Below are positions 33,244 to 41,709 of a stretch of DNA of 64,000 nt, one piece after another; position 1 is the first letter of the stretch, and each line of letters opens with the position of its first letter. Made by a program: the position numbers and the translations under genes. Below the pieces are notes generated by a model that saw nothing but the letters and a program-made list of their open reading frames with translations, ran no database searches and had not been told where the DNA came from. The stretch covers positions 2,666,001 through 2,730,000 of the forward strand of contig JACJXX010000002.1 of the NCBI GenBank assembly GCA_020636435.1, read 5' to 3'. This DNA is from Lewinellaceae bacterium (GTDB taxonomy: Bacteria; Bacteroidota; Bacteroidia; Chitinophagales; Saprospiraceae).

Positions 33244-33545
33244 GGATGGTTAGATGGTTAGATGGTTAGATGGTTAGATGGTTGAATGGTTTTGGACTTT
33301 GGACGAACTAAGGGTGAAGTCGGAAGTGCGAAGTCGGAAGTCGGAATTAGGCTCGGAATGAGCGGCAAACGCCCGTTTTACTACGTCAGTCGCTTCGCTC
33401 GTGTCCGACTTAAACCTGGCCCTCAAAGGGCATTTCCCAGAACGTCCAAAGTCCAAGATGGTTGGATGGTTGGATGGTTGCGCGGTGCCACGTGGGAGAG
33501 CCAACAATGAAACAATTTAGCCATTTAACCATGTAGCCGCTCCCG
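33244..33545. repeat. Octamer array and inverted-repeat cassette with heptamers
   Basis: Unit GATGGTTA (8 bp) repeats about five times from 33245. Then TTGGACTTTGGACG (33292-33305) and its exact reverse complement CGTCCAAAGTCCAA (33443-33456) enclose GAAGTCGGAAGTGCGAAGTC heptamers (about 33313-33345) and the words TTCGCTCGTGTCCGACTT. TGGTTGGATGG octamers follow. No gene is supported. Confidence 0.85.
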
Positions 33546-35432
33546 CTATAGCAAATACCGCTGCAAAAAAAGAATAACCGCCTTGTTGTAATAATCGCGG
33601 TTGGGCTTTTTCCGGAAGCCGTGGCCTTCGTCTTTGGCCAGCAGGTACCAGGCTTCGCCACCGTTTTTTCTTATGGCGTGGAGCATTTGCTCCGCTTCGC
33701 TGGCCGGCACCCGAGGGTCGTTCAGGCCCTGGACGATCAGCATGGGTTTGGTGATCTTATGCGCATTGGCCGTAGGCGAGATGCGTTCCAGGTGGCGGCG
33801 CATGCGGGGGTCGCGCTCATCGCCGTACTCCACCCGGCGCAGGTTGCGCCGGTAGGACTTGGTATTTTCCAGGAAGGTCACAAAATTGCTGATCCCTACG
33901 ATGTCGACACCGCAGCGCAGGCGGCCGTTGAAATGGGCCATGGAAGACAGCACCATGTACCCCCCGTAAGAGCCGCCCATGACGGCCACGCGGTTTTGGT
34001 CCAGTTCCGGTTGTTCCGCAACCCAGTCGAGCAACTTGCCAATATCCCGGACAGAATCTTCGCGCTTGAACCCGTTGTCGAGCTTCAAAAAGCTCTTGCC
34101 GTAGCCGGTAGACCCTCTCACATTGGGCGCAAGGACCGCGATGCCCAGCTCGTTCAGGTAGTACTGTATGATAGGAGAAAAACCTGGCCGGTACTGGCTT
34201 TCCGGGCCGCCGTGGATGTAGACCAGCACCGGAAACGGGCCGGTTCCTTTGGCGGGTTTGAAGTAAAAAGCTGGGATTTGCCTCGGCTGCCCTTCCACCA
34301 GGTCGAAAGAAGGATAATGGACCAGGCCCGGCTTGATGAACAGGGCGGGGTCCAGCCCGCCGACCTCGCTGTAAGTCCAGCGGCAGGCGGTGGAATCCTG
34401 AAGATTGACCACGTAAACATCCGCCGGCGCGTGAGGCGTATCGACGGTAATGGCCAATTGTTTGCCATCTGGCCTCCAACGCAGGGAACTGATGATGCCA
34501 TCCGGCAGGCCGGCGAACGGCCGGTGCTCCCCTTTTGCCAAATCCATAAAATAGAGGCGGGAGATGCCGTCATCGTTAAGCACAAAAGCCAGGCTACGGC
34601 CGTCTGGCGAAAAGCGCATGGCTTCCACTTCCCAGGGCAGGCTGGCGGACAGGATTTCCTGCCGGCCATCCTCCAGGCGAAACCGGATGAGCTGCCGGCA
34701 TTCAGAGAATTCATCGGAGGCATAGAATAACTCCGTGCCGTCGGCATTCCAAAAGCCGCCCCGGCAGGCGACATTAGGCTTGGCCAGCACCGGCGTCAGC
34801 TTGCCGCTCAGGACATTCAGCCGGTACAAAAAGCTTTCATTGATCGACCGGTAGTTGATGACCGTGAGTTCCCGCCCGCAGGGCGACCAGTCGATCGGAT
34901 ACCAGTAACCTTCCTCTTCGAAAAGAAGGCGCTCGCCCGGCCGTTCTTCGAAAGTATAAAGATATATGCCGTGGTCTTTTTGATTGCCTTTGGTGCTGTT
35001 GTAGGCTATGGCGGTGCCTTTTCGGTTCCACAAGCCGCTGCCGTGTTTGGAAACGCCGTCGGTCAGCAGGTGGTAATGCCCGGTATCCAGGTTGAGGTAA
35101 TACAGCTGGTAATTTTCATTGCCGCCTTCATCTTTGGCAAAGAGAAACCCATTGGCGCCGGGCGCCGGGCAAACGCTGGCGCTGAATACCGGTTCGGAAA
35201 AAAAGGTGGCCTGCCGGCGGGCCGCTCCAGGGTTTTCAACAATATGGAGCTGGGAGGACTCCCCAAAACGGGTACTGATCAGCAAACCGCCCCCTTTGTT
35301 CAACCAATCGACAAGATAAGCGTCGCGGGTATTGTGGTAATGGTTCAGCCGTTCATTAAGGCCTTCAGGGATTTCCGGGATATTCTCCAAAACGAGGTTA
35401 CCAATTTCCCTTTTCTCAATCTGAGCAGTCAT
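33546..35432 (-). CDS. S9 family serine peptidase (prolyl oligopeptidase-like)
   Basis: The protein has 628 residues without a signal peptide. The first 370 residues or so form a beta-propeller built of WD40/TolB-like strands (WSPCGRELTVINY, FSPDGRSLAFVLN, WRPDGKQLAITVD). The C-terminal alpha/beta hydrolase domain has LVYIHGGPESQYRPGF, VRGSTGYGKSF, the nucleophile elbow MGGSYGGYM with Ser488, Asp572 in LNDPRVP and His604 in DEGHGF. This is the plan of dipeptidyl/acylaminoacyl peptidases that trim short peptides. Cytoplasmic location is inferred. The gene is convergent with the IMPACT gene, and the long upstream spacer carries a strong hairpin and the mobile element. Confidence 0.93.
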   Translation of the reverse strand: MTAQIEKREIGNLVLENIPEIPEGLNERLNHYHNTRDAYLVDWLNKGGGLLISTRFGESSQLHIVENPGAARRQATFFSEPVFSASVCPAPGANGFLFAKDEGGNENYQLYYLNLDTGHYHLLTDGVSKHGSGLWNRKGTAIAYNSTKGNQKDHGIYLYTFEERPGERLLFEEEGYWYPIDWSPCGRELTVINYRSINESFLYRLNVLSGKLTPVLAKPNVACRGGFWNADGTELFYASDEFSECRQLIRFRLEDGRQEILSASLPWEVEAMRFSPDGRSLAFVLNDDGISRLYFMDLAKGEHRPFAGLPDGIISSLRWRPDGKQLAITVDTPHAPADVYVVNLQDSTACRWTYSEVGGLDPALFIKPGLVHYPSFDLVEGQPRQIPAFYFKPAKGTGPFPVLVYIHGGPESQYRPGFSPIIQYYLNELGIAVLAPNVRGSTGYGKSFLKLDNGFKREDSVRDIGKLLDWVAEQPELDQNRVAVMGGSYGGYMVLSSMAHFNGRLRCGVDIVGISNFVTFLENTKSYRRNLRRVEYGDERDPRMRRHLERISPTANAHKITKPMLIVQGLNDPRVPASEAEQMLHAIRKNGGEAWYLLAKDEGHGFRKKPNRDYYNKAVILFLQRYLL

Positions 35433-35602
35433 AATTCTTTTCGTTCGTAAAAACTTAAGCTATCGCTTTCTGCAGTTCAGATGGGATTATGGCAACTGGC
35501 GCAACTTGAAATGGACCGGCGCCCCGGCCCGGCCCATTTCTTTTTTTTGAAATGCGGACTCAAAACTAAAACTTATTTGGGAATTAATGCATCCCCTATT
35601 GG
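35433..35602. other. Upstream spacer of the S9 peptidase gene
   Basis: No gene was seen. The segment probably carries the peptidase promoter, but I could not fix a clear TAnnTTTG box. Confidence 0.3.
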
Positions 35603-35636
35603 GCCAAAAAAGAAGGCCGGGGCCTTCTTTTTTGGC
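35603..35636. terminator. Strong bidirectional terminator hairpin
   Basis: Exact 16-bp arms GCCAAAAAAGAAGGCC (35603-35618) and GGCCTTCTTTTTTGGC (35621-35636) with a minimal centre; A- and T-rich halves make it look like a Rho-independent terminator in both directions. It is the first terminator downstream of the minus-strand gene ending at 36078, with the mobile element between. Confidence 0.8.
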
Positions 35637-35721
35637 AAACGAGCCTCAATATATGGTTTTTTTAATATTTTCTAAACTGGCCTACAGTATTTTAACAAAG
35701 TATATGGCTATCATGTATCAT

Positions 35722-35935
35722 GGGTGCGATTCCCATTTGTACCCATGTAGCAGATAGCTTGGGGAAATGCCCCTAAAATTCAGGAAAACACGGTTTCACA
35801 GTCCCCTTGCTCCACTGTTATGGAGCCTACGGCCTCAACAATGGAACCGGGAAACCATGTAACAGTACTTCGAGGGAATAATTCCGGGTGTTTTCATGCC
35901 CAGAAACATAAGGGGTACAAACTAGAATCGCACCC
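35722..35935 (-). mobile_element. MITE-like element, copy 1 (214 bp)
   Basis: The element runs from GGGTGCGATTC to GAATCGCACCC. Its first and last 23 bases match as inverted repeats at 20 of 23 positions (shared GGGTGCGATTC and TTTGTACCC). Flanks are TGTATCAT and GCTATCAT, a 6-of-8 match to a target duplication. Copy 2 at 52947-53161 is its reverse complement with one substitution and one indel visible in the parts compared. It has no open frame of note, so a transposase would have to act in trans. Confidence 0.85.
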
Positions 35936-36077
35936 GCTATCATTCTAGGGTTGGACAACCGCAGGCCCGGCCTTGGTTGGCCCCGTACATCCTACACAGC
36001 CCATGCTACCGCCGCGCCCGTACATCGTACAAAACCCCGGCAATCCCTGTCCAACCTCAGACGAGTAGCCAAGTATA
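35936..36077. repeat. Spacer with TCTAGGGTTGGAC motif
   Basis: TTCTAGGGTTGGAC at about 35943 and TGTCCAACCTCAGA near 36050 form a partial inverted pair like that at 2220-2314. No gene seen. Confidence 0.4.
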
Positions 36078-37886
36078 TTACTGCTTCACCACTTTCAGGC
36101 GAATCGATCGCCGGCCGGAGCGGGCTTCCAGAATATAAACCCCGGAAGGATAGCCGCCCAAATCCAAAGTTTCCTGGATCAGCCCGGCAACCGGCGCGCT
36201 TTCCAGCCGTTGCACAGCCTGGCCCTGGCTGTTGTACAACACAAATTGAACGGCACCGCTATCCGCCTGCCCTTCCAGGTGGAGTAGCCCGCCAACGGGA
36301 TTCGGATAAGCTGCAAAACCGTAAAGCAAATGTTCACTCGCCGCTGAAGTCAGGCAGCCTGGAAAGGCCGGGTTGTAGGTAGCCTGCAACTCGTAAGTGC
36401 TGCGGCAGCCGGTATTGATATCGGCCACTTCGAGCAGGTAAGCGCCGCTTTCTTCCATGCAGTATTCCTGGCCGTCCGCTCCTTCTATCAAAATCCCATT
36501 CCGGTACCACTGCAAAGTATAGTCTTCCGGCAGGCTGCCCGGATCATATAAGGTGAGCAGGTTGTTGAAATTCTGAAAGATGGGCGGATCAGGCAATGGA
36601 GCGAAAGCGAGGCTTATCACTTCAGAAGTGGCGCTGCATCCATCCGGATTGGTGTGGGTGACCCAATAATCTGCTCCGGAAGACACATTCAGTTCAGGGC
36701 CTTCCACCCCGATGAGCGGCAGGCTGTCCCGATACCACTGCAGCCCGGAATCGAAATTGGCCACCGTGAGCAGGTAATCATCCCCTTCGCAAAGGTTGGC
36801 CGGCCCATCGCCCTGCAACAGCGGGCGATCCGGTTGTTCGTATACCCAAACCGTGTCTACAGAGCGGATGGTGTCTACCGGATGGAAGATATTGAGGCTG
36901 GCCCGGAGGCCGCCGTTGGTAAAGGAGCCATTGGACAGGCGGTTGAAATTGATGGCGCCGCATTCGTCATCGCCGCCCTGCAGGCCACTGTCTTCGTCCA
37001 TCACCCGAAGCACGTAATTGCCCTCTCCGATGAAGAGGTTGACGATAAAGGCGAGCGGGGTTTGAGCGTTGTCTACCTGCAGGGTTTCCAGAATGCGCTC
37101 CCCGTTCGGATCCCATATTTCTATCCGAAGGTCAGGGGCGTTGTTGAAGAGGTCGTTGCAGGTTACGCTTTCCACCACCACCTCAGTTAACAAAAAGCCG
37201 AAAGTATCGATGACGGCCTGGTAGCTGACTTCATAAATGCCCGCCTCACCATACAACTGCTGGCCGGGGCTTTCGCTGAGCGACATATTGCCGTTGCCGA
37301 AATCCCAGAGGTAAGAATACCCTTCCCGCCCTTCGGAAGGCACATTATTGGCAAAACCGGCGGTTACGCTTCCGCAACCACTGTTGTTGGCCAAGGTGAA
37401 GCCTTCGGTGACGCTCGTGCCGGGCAGGATCAGGATGGGAAAGGAAAAGGAAGAAACCTGAGCGAGAAACAGGATTTCCGCCCTCACCACCACCTCTACG
37501 TTGTACAGGCCGGGAATAAGCGGAGTGCCGCAAAATTGCACACAGCCGTCCGTTTCCTGGGAAACATCAAAAACGGTTTGGTTGGCCTCCCACGCCAGGC
37601 CGGGGGGAAGGTTGGACACAGAAGTTATCGTGATCTGGCTGATGCCCAACCCCGGCGGCGTATCCGGATCGTTGGCATTGACCGGCGTAGTGGTCTTCGG
37701 CATGCGGAAGCTCAGGTCCGATTCGTAATACACGCCCGCCTGGCCGTCGGCGGCACTGCTGAGGTAAATGGTGTCTTCCGGCAGATCGGCAGGCAGGTTC
37801 ACTACACAGCCCGGGCACCCGGATTGCGCATACAACCCCGGGGCAACGGCCGCTAACAGCAAGGCAAATAAGTATTGCTTCAACAT
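36078..37886 (-). CDS. Secreted PKD-type protein with type IX sorting domain
   Basis: From the ATG at 37886 the protein has 602 residues and a signal peptide (about 1-21, ending GLYAQ); the 12 extra codons before it lack signal character. Visible are CVQFCGTPLIPGLYNVEVVV (a putative Ig-like domain), SYLWDFGNGNMSLSESPGQQ (a PKD-type WDFGNG motif), an Ig-like part with LCEGDDYLLTVANF, and a C-terminal Por sorting domain starting LLYGFAAYPNPVGGLLHLEG and ending GGYPSGVYILEARSGRRSIRLKVVKQ. Such proteins are exported by the type IX system and often held on the cell surface. Ligand is unknown. The gene is followed in the same direction by nothing up to the S9 peptidase. Confidence 0.85.
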   Translation of the reverse strand: MLKQYLFALLLAAVAPGLYAQSGCPGCVVNLPADLPEDTIYLSSAADGQAGVYYESDLSFRMPKTTTPVNANDPDTPPGLGISQITITSVSNLPPGLAWEANQTVFDVSQETDGCVQFCGTPLIPGLYNVEVVVRAEILFLAQVSSFSFPILILPGTSVTEGFTLANNSGCGSVTAGFANNVPSEGREGYSYLWDFGNGNMSLSESPGQQLYGEAGIYEVSYQAVIDTFGFLLTEVVVESVTCNDLFNNAPDLRIEIWDPNGERILETLQVDNAQTPLAFIVNLFIGEGNYVLRVMDEDSGLQGGDDECGAINFNRLSNGSFTNGGLRASLNIFHPVDTIRSVDTVWVYEQPDRPLLQGDGPANLCEGDDYLLTVANFDSGLQWYRDSLPLIGVEGPELNVSSGADYWVTHTNPDGCSATSEVISLAFAPLPDPPIFQNFNNLLTLYDPGSLPEDYTLQWYRNGILIEGADGQEYCMEESGAYLLEVADINTGCRSTYELQATYNPAFPGCLTSAASEHLLYGFAAYPNPVGGLLHLEGQADSGAVQFVLYNSQGQAVQRLESAPVAGLIQETLDLGGYPSGVYILEARSGRRSIRLKVVKQ

Positions 37887-38050
37887 GTTGAATGATTTTT
37901 TTGAGCTGTTGCCCAAAAGCAAAGCCCTGGAAATGCGTTATTGCTCATCAGGGTGCTGGAGCGAAGCCGTAGTGTTGCAGGGTGGAGCAACGGGCTCCGC
38001 TCCGAAAATCAGAAGGGTTAGAACCTGAAGTTTTAGATAGCGCTATACGG

Positions 38051-38866
38051 TTAATTTCGGTTGACCACCATTTTGCGCGTCACCATTTCCCTGCCGTTGC
38101 TGAGGCTGTAGAGGTAAACGCCGTTGGGCAGGTGGCTGCCGTTGTAGTCGATCGTGTTTTCTCCCGGCAGGATCGTCACCTGCTCGCGGTGCAGCCTTTG
38201 GCCCATCACGTCGCTGACGAAAAAGTCGAAGGTTCCGCCGATCTGAGCGTTGACCTTTATCTGCGTCCAGCCGCTGGTCGGGTTGGGCAGGTTGCTGATG
38301 CGGAATTGGGAGGCGAAGCTCTCGTAAGTATCCATGACTAAGCAGTTGGCCGAGCCTTCCGGTTTGACCACCAGGTAGTAATGGCTGGAAGGCTCCAGGT
38401 CGTCGGGCAAGGTCAGGGTCAGAGGCAGGGGGACACCGGTAATGGCGACATCGGCCGTTACCTTGAGGTCATGCGCTGCCACTTCGGCGGGAGTAGCAGT
38501 GCCGAAGAGCACCACACAGCCTTTGGTCTGTGCCTGGAATACGCAATTCGGAGGATTGCAAACGTAATCGAAGGAAGCGGGCAGGTTCGCTACCGCTCCA
38601 TCGGTAGCGACGCTCACATTATCGATCGGCGCTGGGCCGAAGGGCGTATCGTAGGTCATTGGAATATTAAAGGTAAAAACAAATTTGTAGTATTCGTTGG
38701 CGCAGGCCGTGTCTGTTATTCCTCCGGCCGGGCGGTCTGCAGATTGGGGCAAAGGAGACACCACGACCGTATCTGCAACAGATTGGTCGGGATCACAAGT
38801 AGTTTCCTGAGCCTGCACGAGGCTCCAGCTTGTCAATCCCAAAAAGAGGAGTACGACTTTCTTCAT
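38051..38866 (-). CDS. Secreted protein with type IX sorting domain
   Basis: From the ATG at 38866 the protein has 271 residues with a signal peptide (about 1-20, ending SLVQAQ). Six Cys residues occur in the mature part (TTCDPDQ, TACANEYYKF, YVCNPPNCVFQAQTKGCVV). The end is a Por secretion domain: FRISNLPNPTSGWTQIKVNA, then DYNGSHLPNGVYLYSLSNGREMVTRKMVVNR. The centre gives no recognised family. It lies upstream of the larger sorting-domain gene on the same strand with a 164-base gap, so the pair may be co-expressed. It is divergent from the TonB receptor at 39165. Confidence 0.8.
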   Translation of the reverse strand: MKKVVLLFLGLTSWSLVQAQETTCDPDQSVADTVVVSPLPQSADRPAGGITDTACANEYYKFVFTFNIPMTYDTPFGPAPIDNVSVATDGAVANLPASFDYVCNPPNCVFQAQTKGCVVLFGTATPAEVAAHDLKVTADVAITGVPLPLTLTLPDDLEPSSHYYLVVKPEGSANCLVMDTYESFASQFRISNLPNPTSGWTQIKVNAQIGGTFDFFVSDVMGQRLHREQVTILPGENTIDYNGSHLPNGVYLYSLSNGREMVTRKMVVNRN

Positions 38867-39164
38867 AGTGAAAAATTTAAGGGTTAAATCGTTAAAAAGC
38901 TTAGCAATATATGACATTTGTTATTCATTTCCCGCAAAGGAATAAACGAAGCGCTATTAAGGGCAGGGTGTTGCAAGAGTGGAGATGCGATCAATTTGAG
39001 GGCAGATGCAAAAGTAAAAAATTGTGGTTACATAATCATCGTGTATATTACAATTTCTGTTAATTTTATCAAAGAACCCATATTTTATCCTATTTTCGCC
39101 CCTTCGAATTGCTCTGTGGGCCCTTGAAAAGTTTAACAGGAACGCTAACCGCAAAACGCTACAG

Positions 39165-41447
39165 ATGAGCAGAATTCTTACTTTTCTTTGTTTTTTGGGC
39201 CTTTGTTTTCAAACTGCGCTCGCGCAAAAAGTTGCCATAGAAGGCAAAGTCGTAGATGCCTCCACCGGCGAGCCGCTGATCGGCGCCACCGTCCGGGCAG
39301 GCGCCAACGGAGCCGTTACCGACTTCAGCGGGGCCTACAGCCTGGAACTGGACGCCGGCGAATACGATATAGCCATTCGCTACGTGGGCTATCAGCCTTT
39401 CAATAAAACGGTTGAAGCGAAAGCGGGTCAGCCGGTCGAGCTAAACGCCTTCCTGGAAGTGGAGGCGGCCATTCTGCAAACGGCGACCATAACCAGCGGC
39501 AAGTTCGAGAAGCCGCTGAGCGAAGTCACCGTATCCCTGGAAGTGCTCCGGCCTGACCTGGTAAAAAGCACGGGAAAGGTGACTATTGACAAGGCCCTGG
39601 AAAAAATACCCGGCGTGACGATCATCGACGGGCAGGCCAACATACGGGGCGGATCGGGTTATGCGCAGGGCGCAGGCAGCCGGGTACTGCTCATGGTGGA
39701 CGACATGCCTATCCTCACCGCCGACGCCGGTTTCCCCAACTGGGATGACGTGCCGATCGAAAACATCGCTCAGGTGGAAGTGGTCAAGGGAGCGGCCTCT
39801 GCCCTTTATGGCTCCTCCGCCCTGAATGGCATCATCAACGTTCGCACCGCCTATCCTAAAGCCAAACCGGAAACGGAAGTTGCGGCCTGGTATACTTCTT
39901 TCAGGGCACCCAAAGATGAACGGCTAAAATGGTGGGACAGCGCGCCTTACTCCTACGGCGCCAGCCTGGCTCACCGCCGCAAGATCGGCAAGCTCGACCT
40001 GGTCTTAGGTGGGTACTTGGTGCGGGAAGAAGATTATAATATGGATACCTACCGGCGGTTCGGCAGGTTCAACGTCGGCACCCGCTACCGGTTGACGGAC
40101 CGCCTGACCATCGGATTAAATGGCAACTTCAACCTCGGGAAAACCGCTGCTTTCCTCTACTGGAAGTCTGACACCATGGCCTATATCGGTGCGGACAATA
40201 CCCTTTCCGACCGAAAGCGGACGCGTTACAACATCGACCCCTTTATCAATTACTACGACAAGGGCGGCAACCGGCACCGCTTGCAAGGCCGATTTTACAA
40301 CGTAGACAACAACAACGACCAAAACCAGTCCAACTCTTCGGATATGTACTACGGGGAATACCAGTTTCAACGGCAAATCCCGGAAGCCGAACTGGTAATC
40401 ACTGCCGGCGCTGTTTTCTCCGGGACCAACATCTCAGCGGAACTGTATGGAGACACGACCTTCACCTCCCGCAATATCGCCGGCTATGTTCAACTGGAGA
40501 AAAAACTCCTGGACCGGCTCAACCTCAGCGGCGGGTTTCGCTATGAGGACAACCTGTTGTCCAATCCGGGCTTCACTATTGCCAACCCCAAAGACACCAT
40601 TCTGCCTTCCGAAGAACGGGAATCCAAACCAGTGTTTCGCATTGGCGCCAATTATCGCATCGGCGCTGCTTCCTTTCTCCGGGTATCCTGGGGCCAGGGT
40701 TACCGCTTCCCCACCGTAGCGGAGAAGTTCATCCTTACCAATGCCGGCTTCATCAAGGTGCTGCCCAACCCCACTCTCGGCTCGGAAACGGGCTGGAGCG
40801 CCGAATTGGGCATCAAACAGGGCTTCCGGATCAGCAGCTTTGAAGGTTTTGTCGACCTGGCCGCCTTCATTTCCAGGTATAAGGATATGATCGAATTCAA
40901 TTTTATCGGCAACGGCTTCCGGTCGGTCAACATCGGAGGCACGGATATAAGAGGCTTCGAAGCCACCGTCGCCGGGAGAGGCGAGATACTGGGCATACCG
41001 GTAAGCCTGCTCACCGGCTATACCTATATCGATCCTCGGTTTGAAGAATTTGACCCTAATGGGGAGGCGGGTTCTCAGGCGCTCTTCAACTCGCAGAGCT
41101 CGTCTGAGCCGGATCAGAATATCCTGAAGTACCGGTCTCAGCACCTCTTTAAATTTGACCTGGAAGGCCAATACAAAGGTTTTTTCCTGGGAACAGAGGT
41201 TTTTTACAACAGCCAACTGGTCGCCATTGACAACCTTTTTGAAGTACTGCTCAACGGGGTGCGCAGATTCCGGGAAGCACACAGCAACGGCTATACCCTG
41301 CTCAACCTGCGCACAGGTTATAACTTTACCGAAAACCTCCGGTTCACCGTATTGCTGAACAATACCGCCAATATCGAATATACCACCCGCCCCGCCCTTA
41401 TGGAAGCGCCCCGCAACCTGACGGCACGGCTGGATTTTAAATTCTGA
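39165..41447 (+). CDS. TonB-dependent receptor
   Basis: The protein has 760 residues with a signal peptide (about 1-20, ending TALAQ). A carboxypeptidase-regulatory-like domain follows (VAIEGKVVDASTGEPLIGATV, about 22-105), then a plug with SGKFEKPLSEVTVSLEVLRPDLVKS, IRGGSGYAQGAGSRVLLMVDDMPILTADAGFPNWDDVPIENIAQVEVVKGAASALYGSSALNGIINV (about 135-235), and a barrel whose last residues are LTARLDFKF, with the terminal Phe used in outer-membrane assembly. The plug order resembles receptors for siderophores or vitamin B12 rather than SusC. No partner gene for uptake is adjacent. The long spacer before it (38867-39164) holds a TATTTTCG -7-like box near 39085. Confidence 0.9.
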   Translation: MSRILTFLCFLGLCFQTALAQKVAIEGKVVDASTGEPLIGATVRAGANGAVTDFSGAYSLELDAGEYDIAIRYVGYQPFNKTVEAKAGQPVELNAFLEVEAAILQTATITSGKFEKPLSEVTVSLEVLRPDLVKSTGKVTIDKALEKIPGVTIIDGQANIRGGSGYAQGAGSRVLLMVDDMPILTADAGFPNWDDVPIENIAQVEVVKGAASALYGSSALNGIINVRTAYPKAKPETEVAAWYTSFRAPKDERLKWWDSAPYSYGASLAHRRKIGKLDLVLGGYLVREEDYNMDTYRRFGRFNVGTRYRLTDRLTIGLNGNFNLGKTAAFLYWKSDTMAYIGADNTLSDRKRTRYNIDPFINYYDKGGNRHRLQGRFYNVDNNNDQNQSNSSDMYYGEYQFQRQIPEAELVITAGAVFSGTNISAELYGDTTFTSRNIAGYVQLEKKLLDRLNLSGGFRYEDNLLSNPGFTIANPKDTILPSEERESKPVFRIGANYRIGAASFLRVSWGQGYRFPTVAEKFILTNAGFIKVLPNPTLGSETGWSAELGIKQGFRISSFEGFVDLAAFISRYKDMIEFNFIGNGFRSVNIGGTDIRGFEATVAGRGEILGIPVSLLTGYTYIDPRFEEFDPNGEAGSQALFNSQSSSEPDQNILKYRSQHLFKFDLEGQYKGFFLGTEVFYNSQLVAIDNLFEVLLNGVRRFREAHSNGYTLLNLRTGYNFTENLRFTVLLNNTANIEYTTRPALMEAPRNLTARLDFKF

Positions 41448-41546
41448 CAACCATTCATGCTACTGGGCATTTTGGGGCTATTCGTGAAAATGTGAAAAAG
41501 TGTAAATGATTGGGAACCTGGTTCTTTTATACATTTACTCGCTTAA

Positions 41547-41641
41547 AACACTGCAACACTGAAACACTGAAACACTGAAACACTGAAACACTGAAATACT
41601 GAAACACTGAAACACTGAAACACTGCAACACTGAAACACTG
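41547..41641. repeat. Tandem octamer array ACACTGAA
   Basis: About twelve copies of the 8-bp unit ACACTGAA with a few variants (ACACTGCA, ATACTGAA), followed by a run of nine C residues. It lies 100 bases after the TonB receptor stop and 68 bases before the next gene. Confidence 0.9.
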
Positions 41642-41709
41642 ATCCCCCCCCCCGCAACTCCCCCTTATCTCCCCGAATAATTTGTTCATTCTTTAAAACC
41701 AGATATGCT

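Noticed and set aside
35722..35935. Reading the repeat as a tRNA or riboswitch because of its internal stems
   Set aside because: Terminal inverted repeats and target duplication fit a mobile element better, and no tRNA arm pattern is present.
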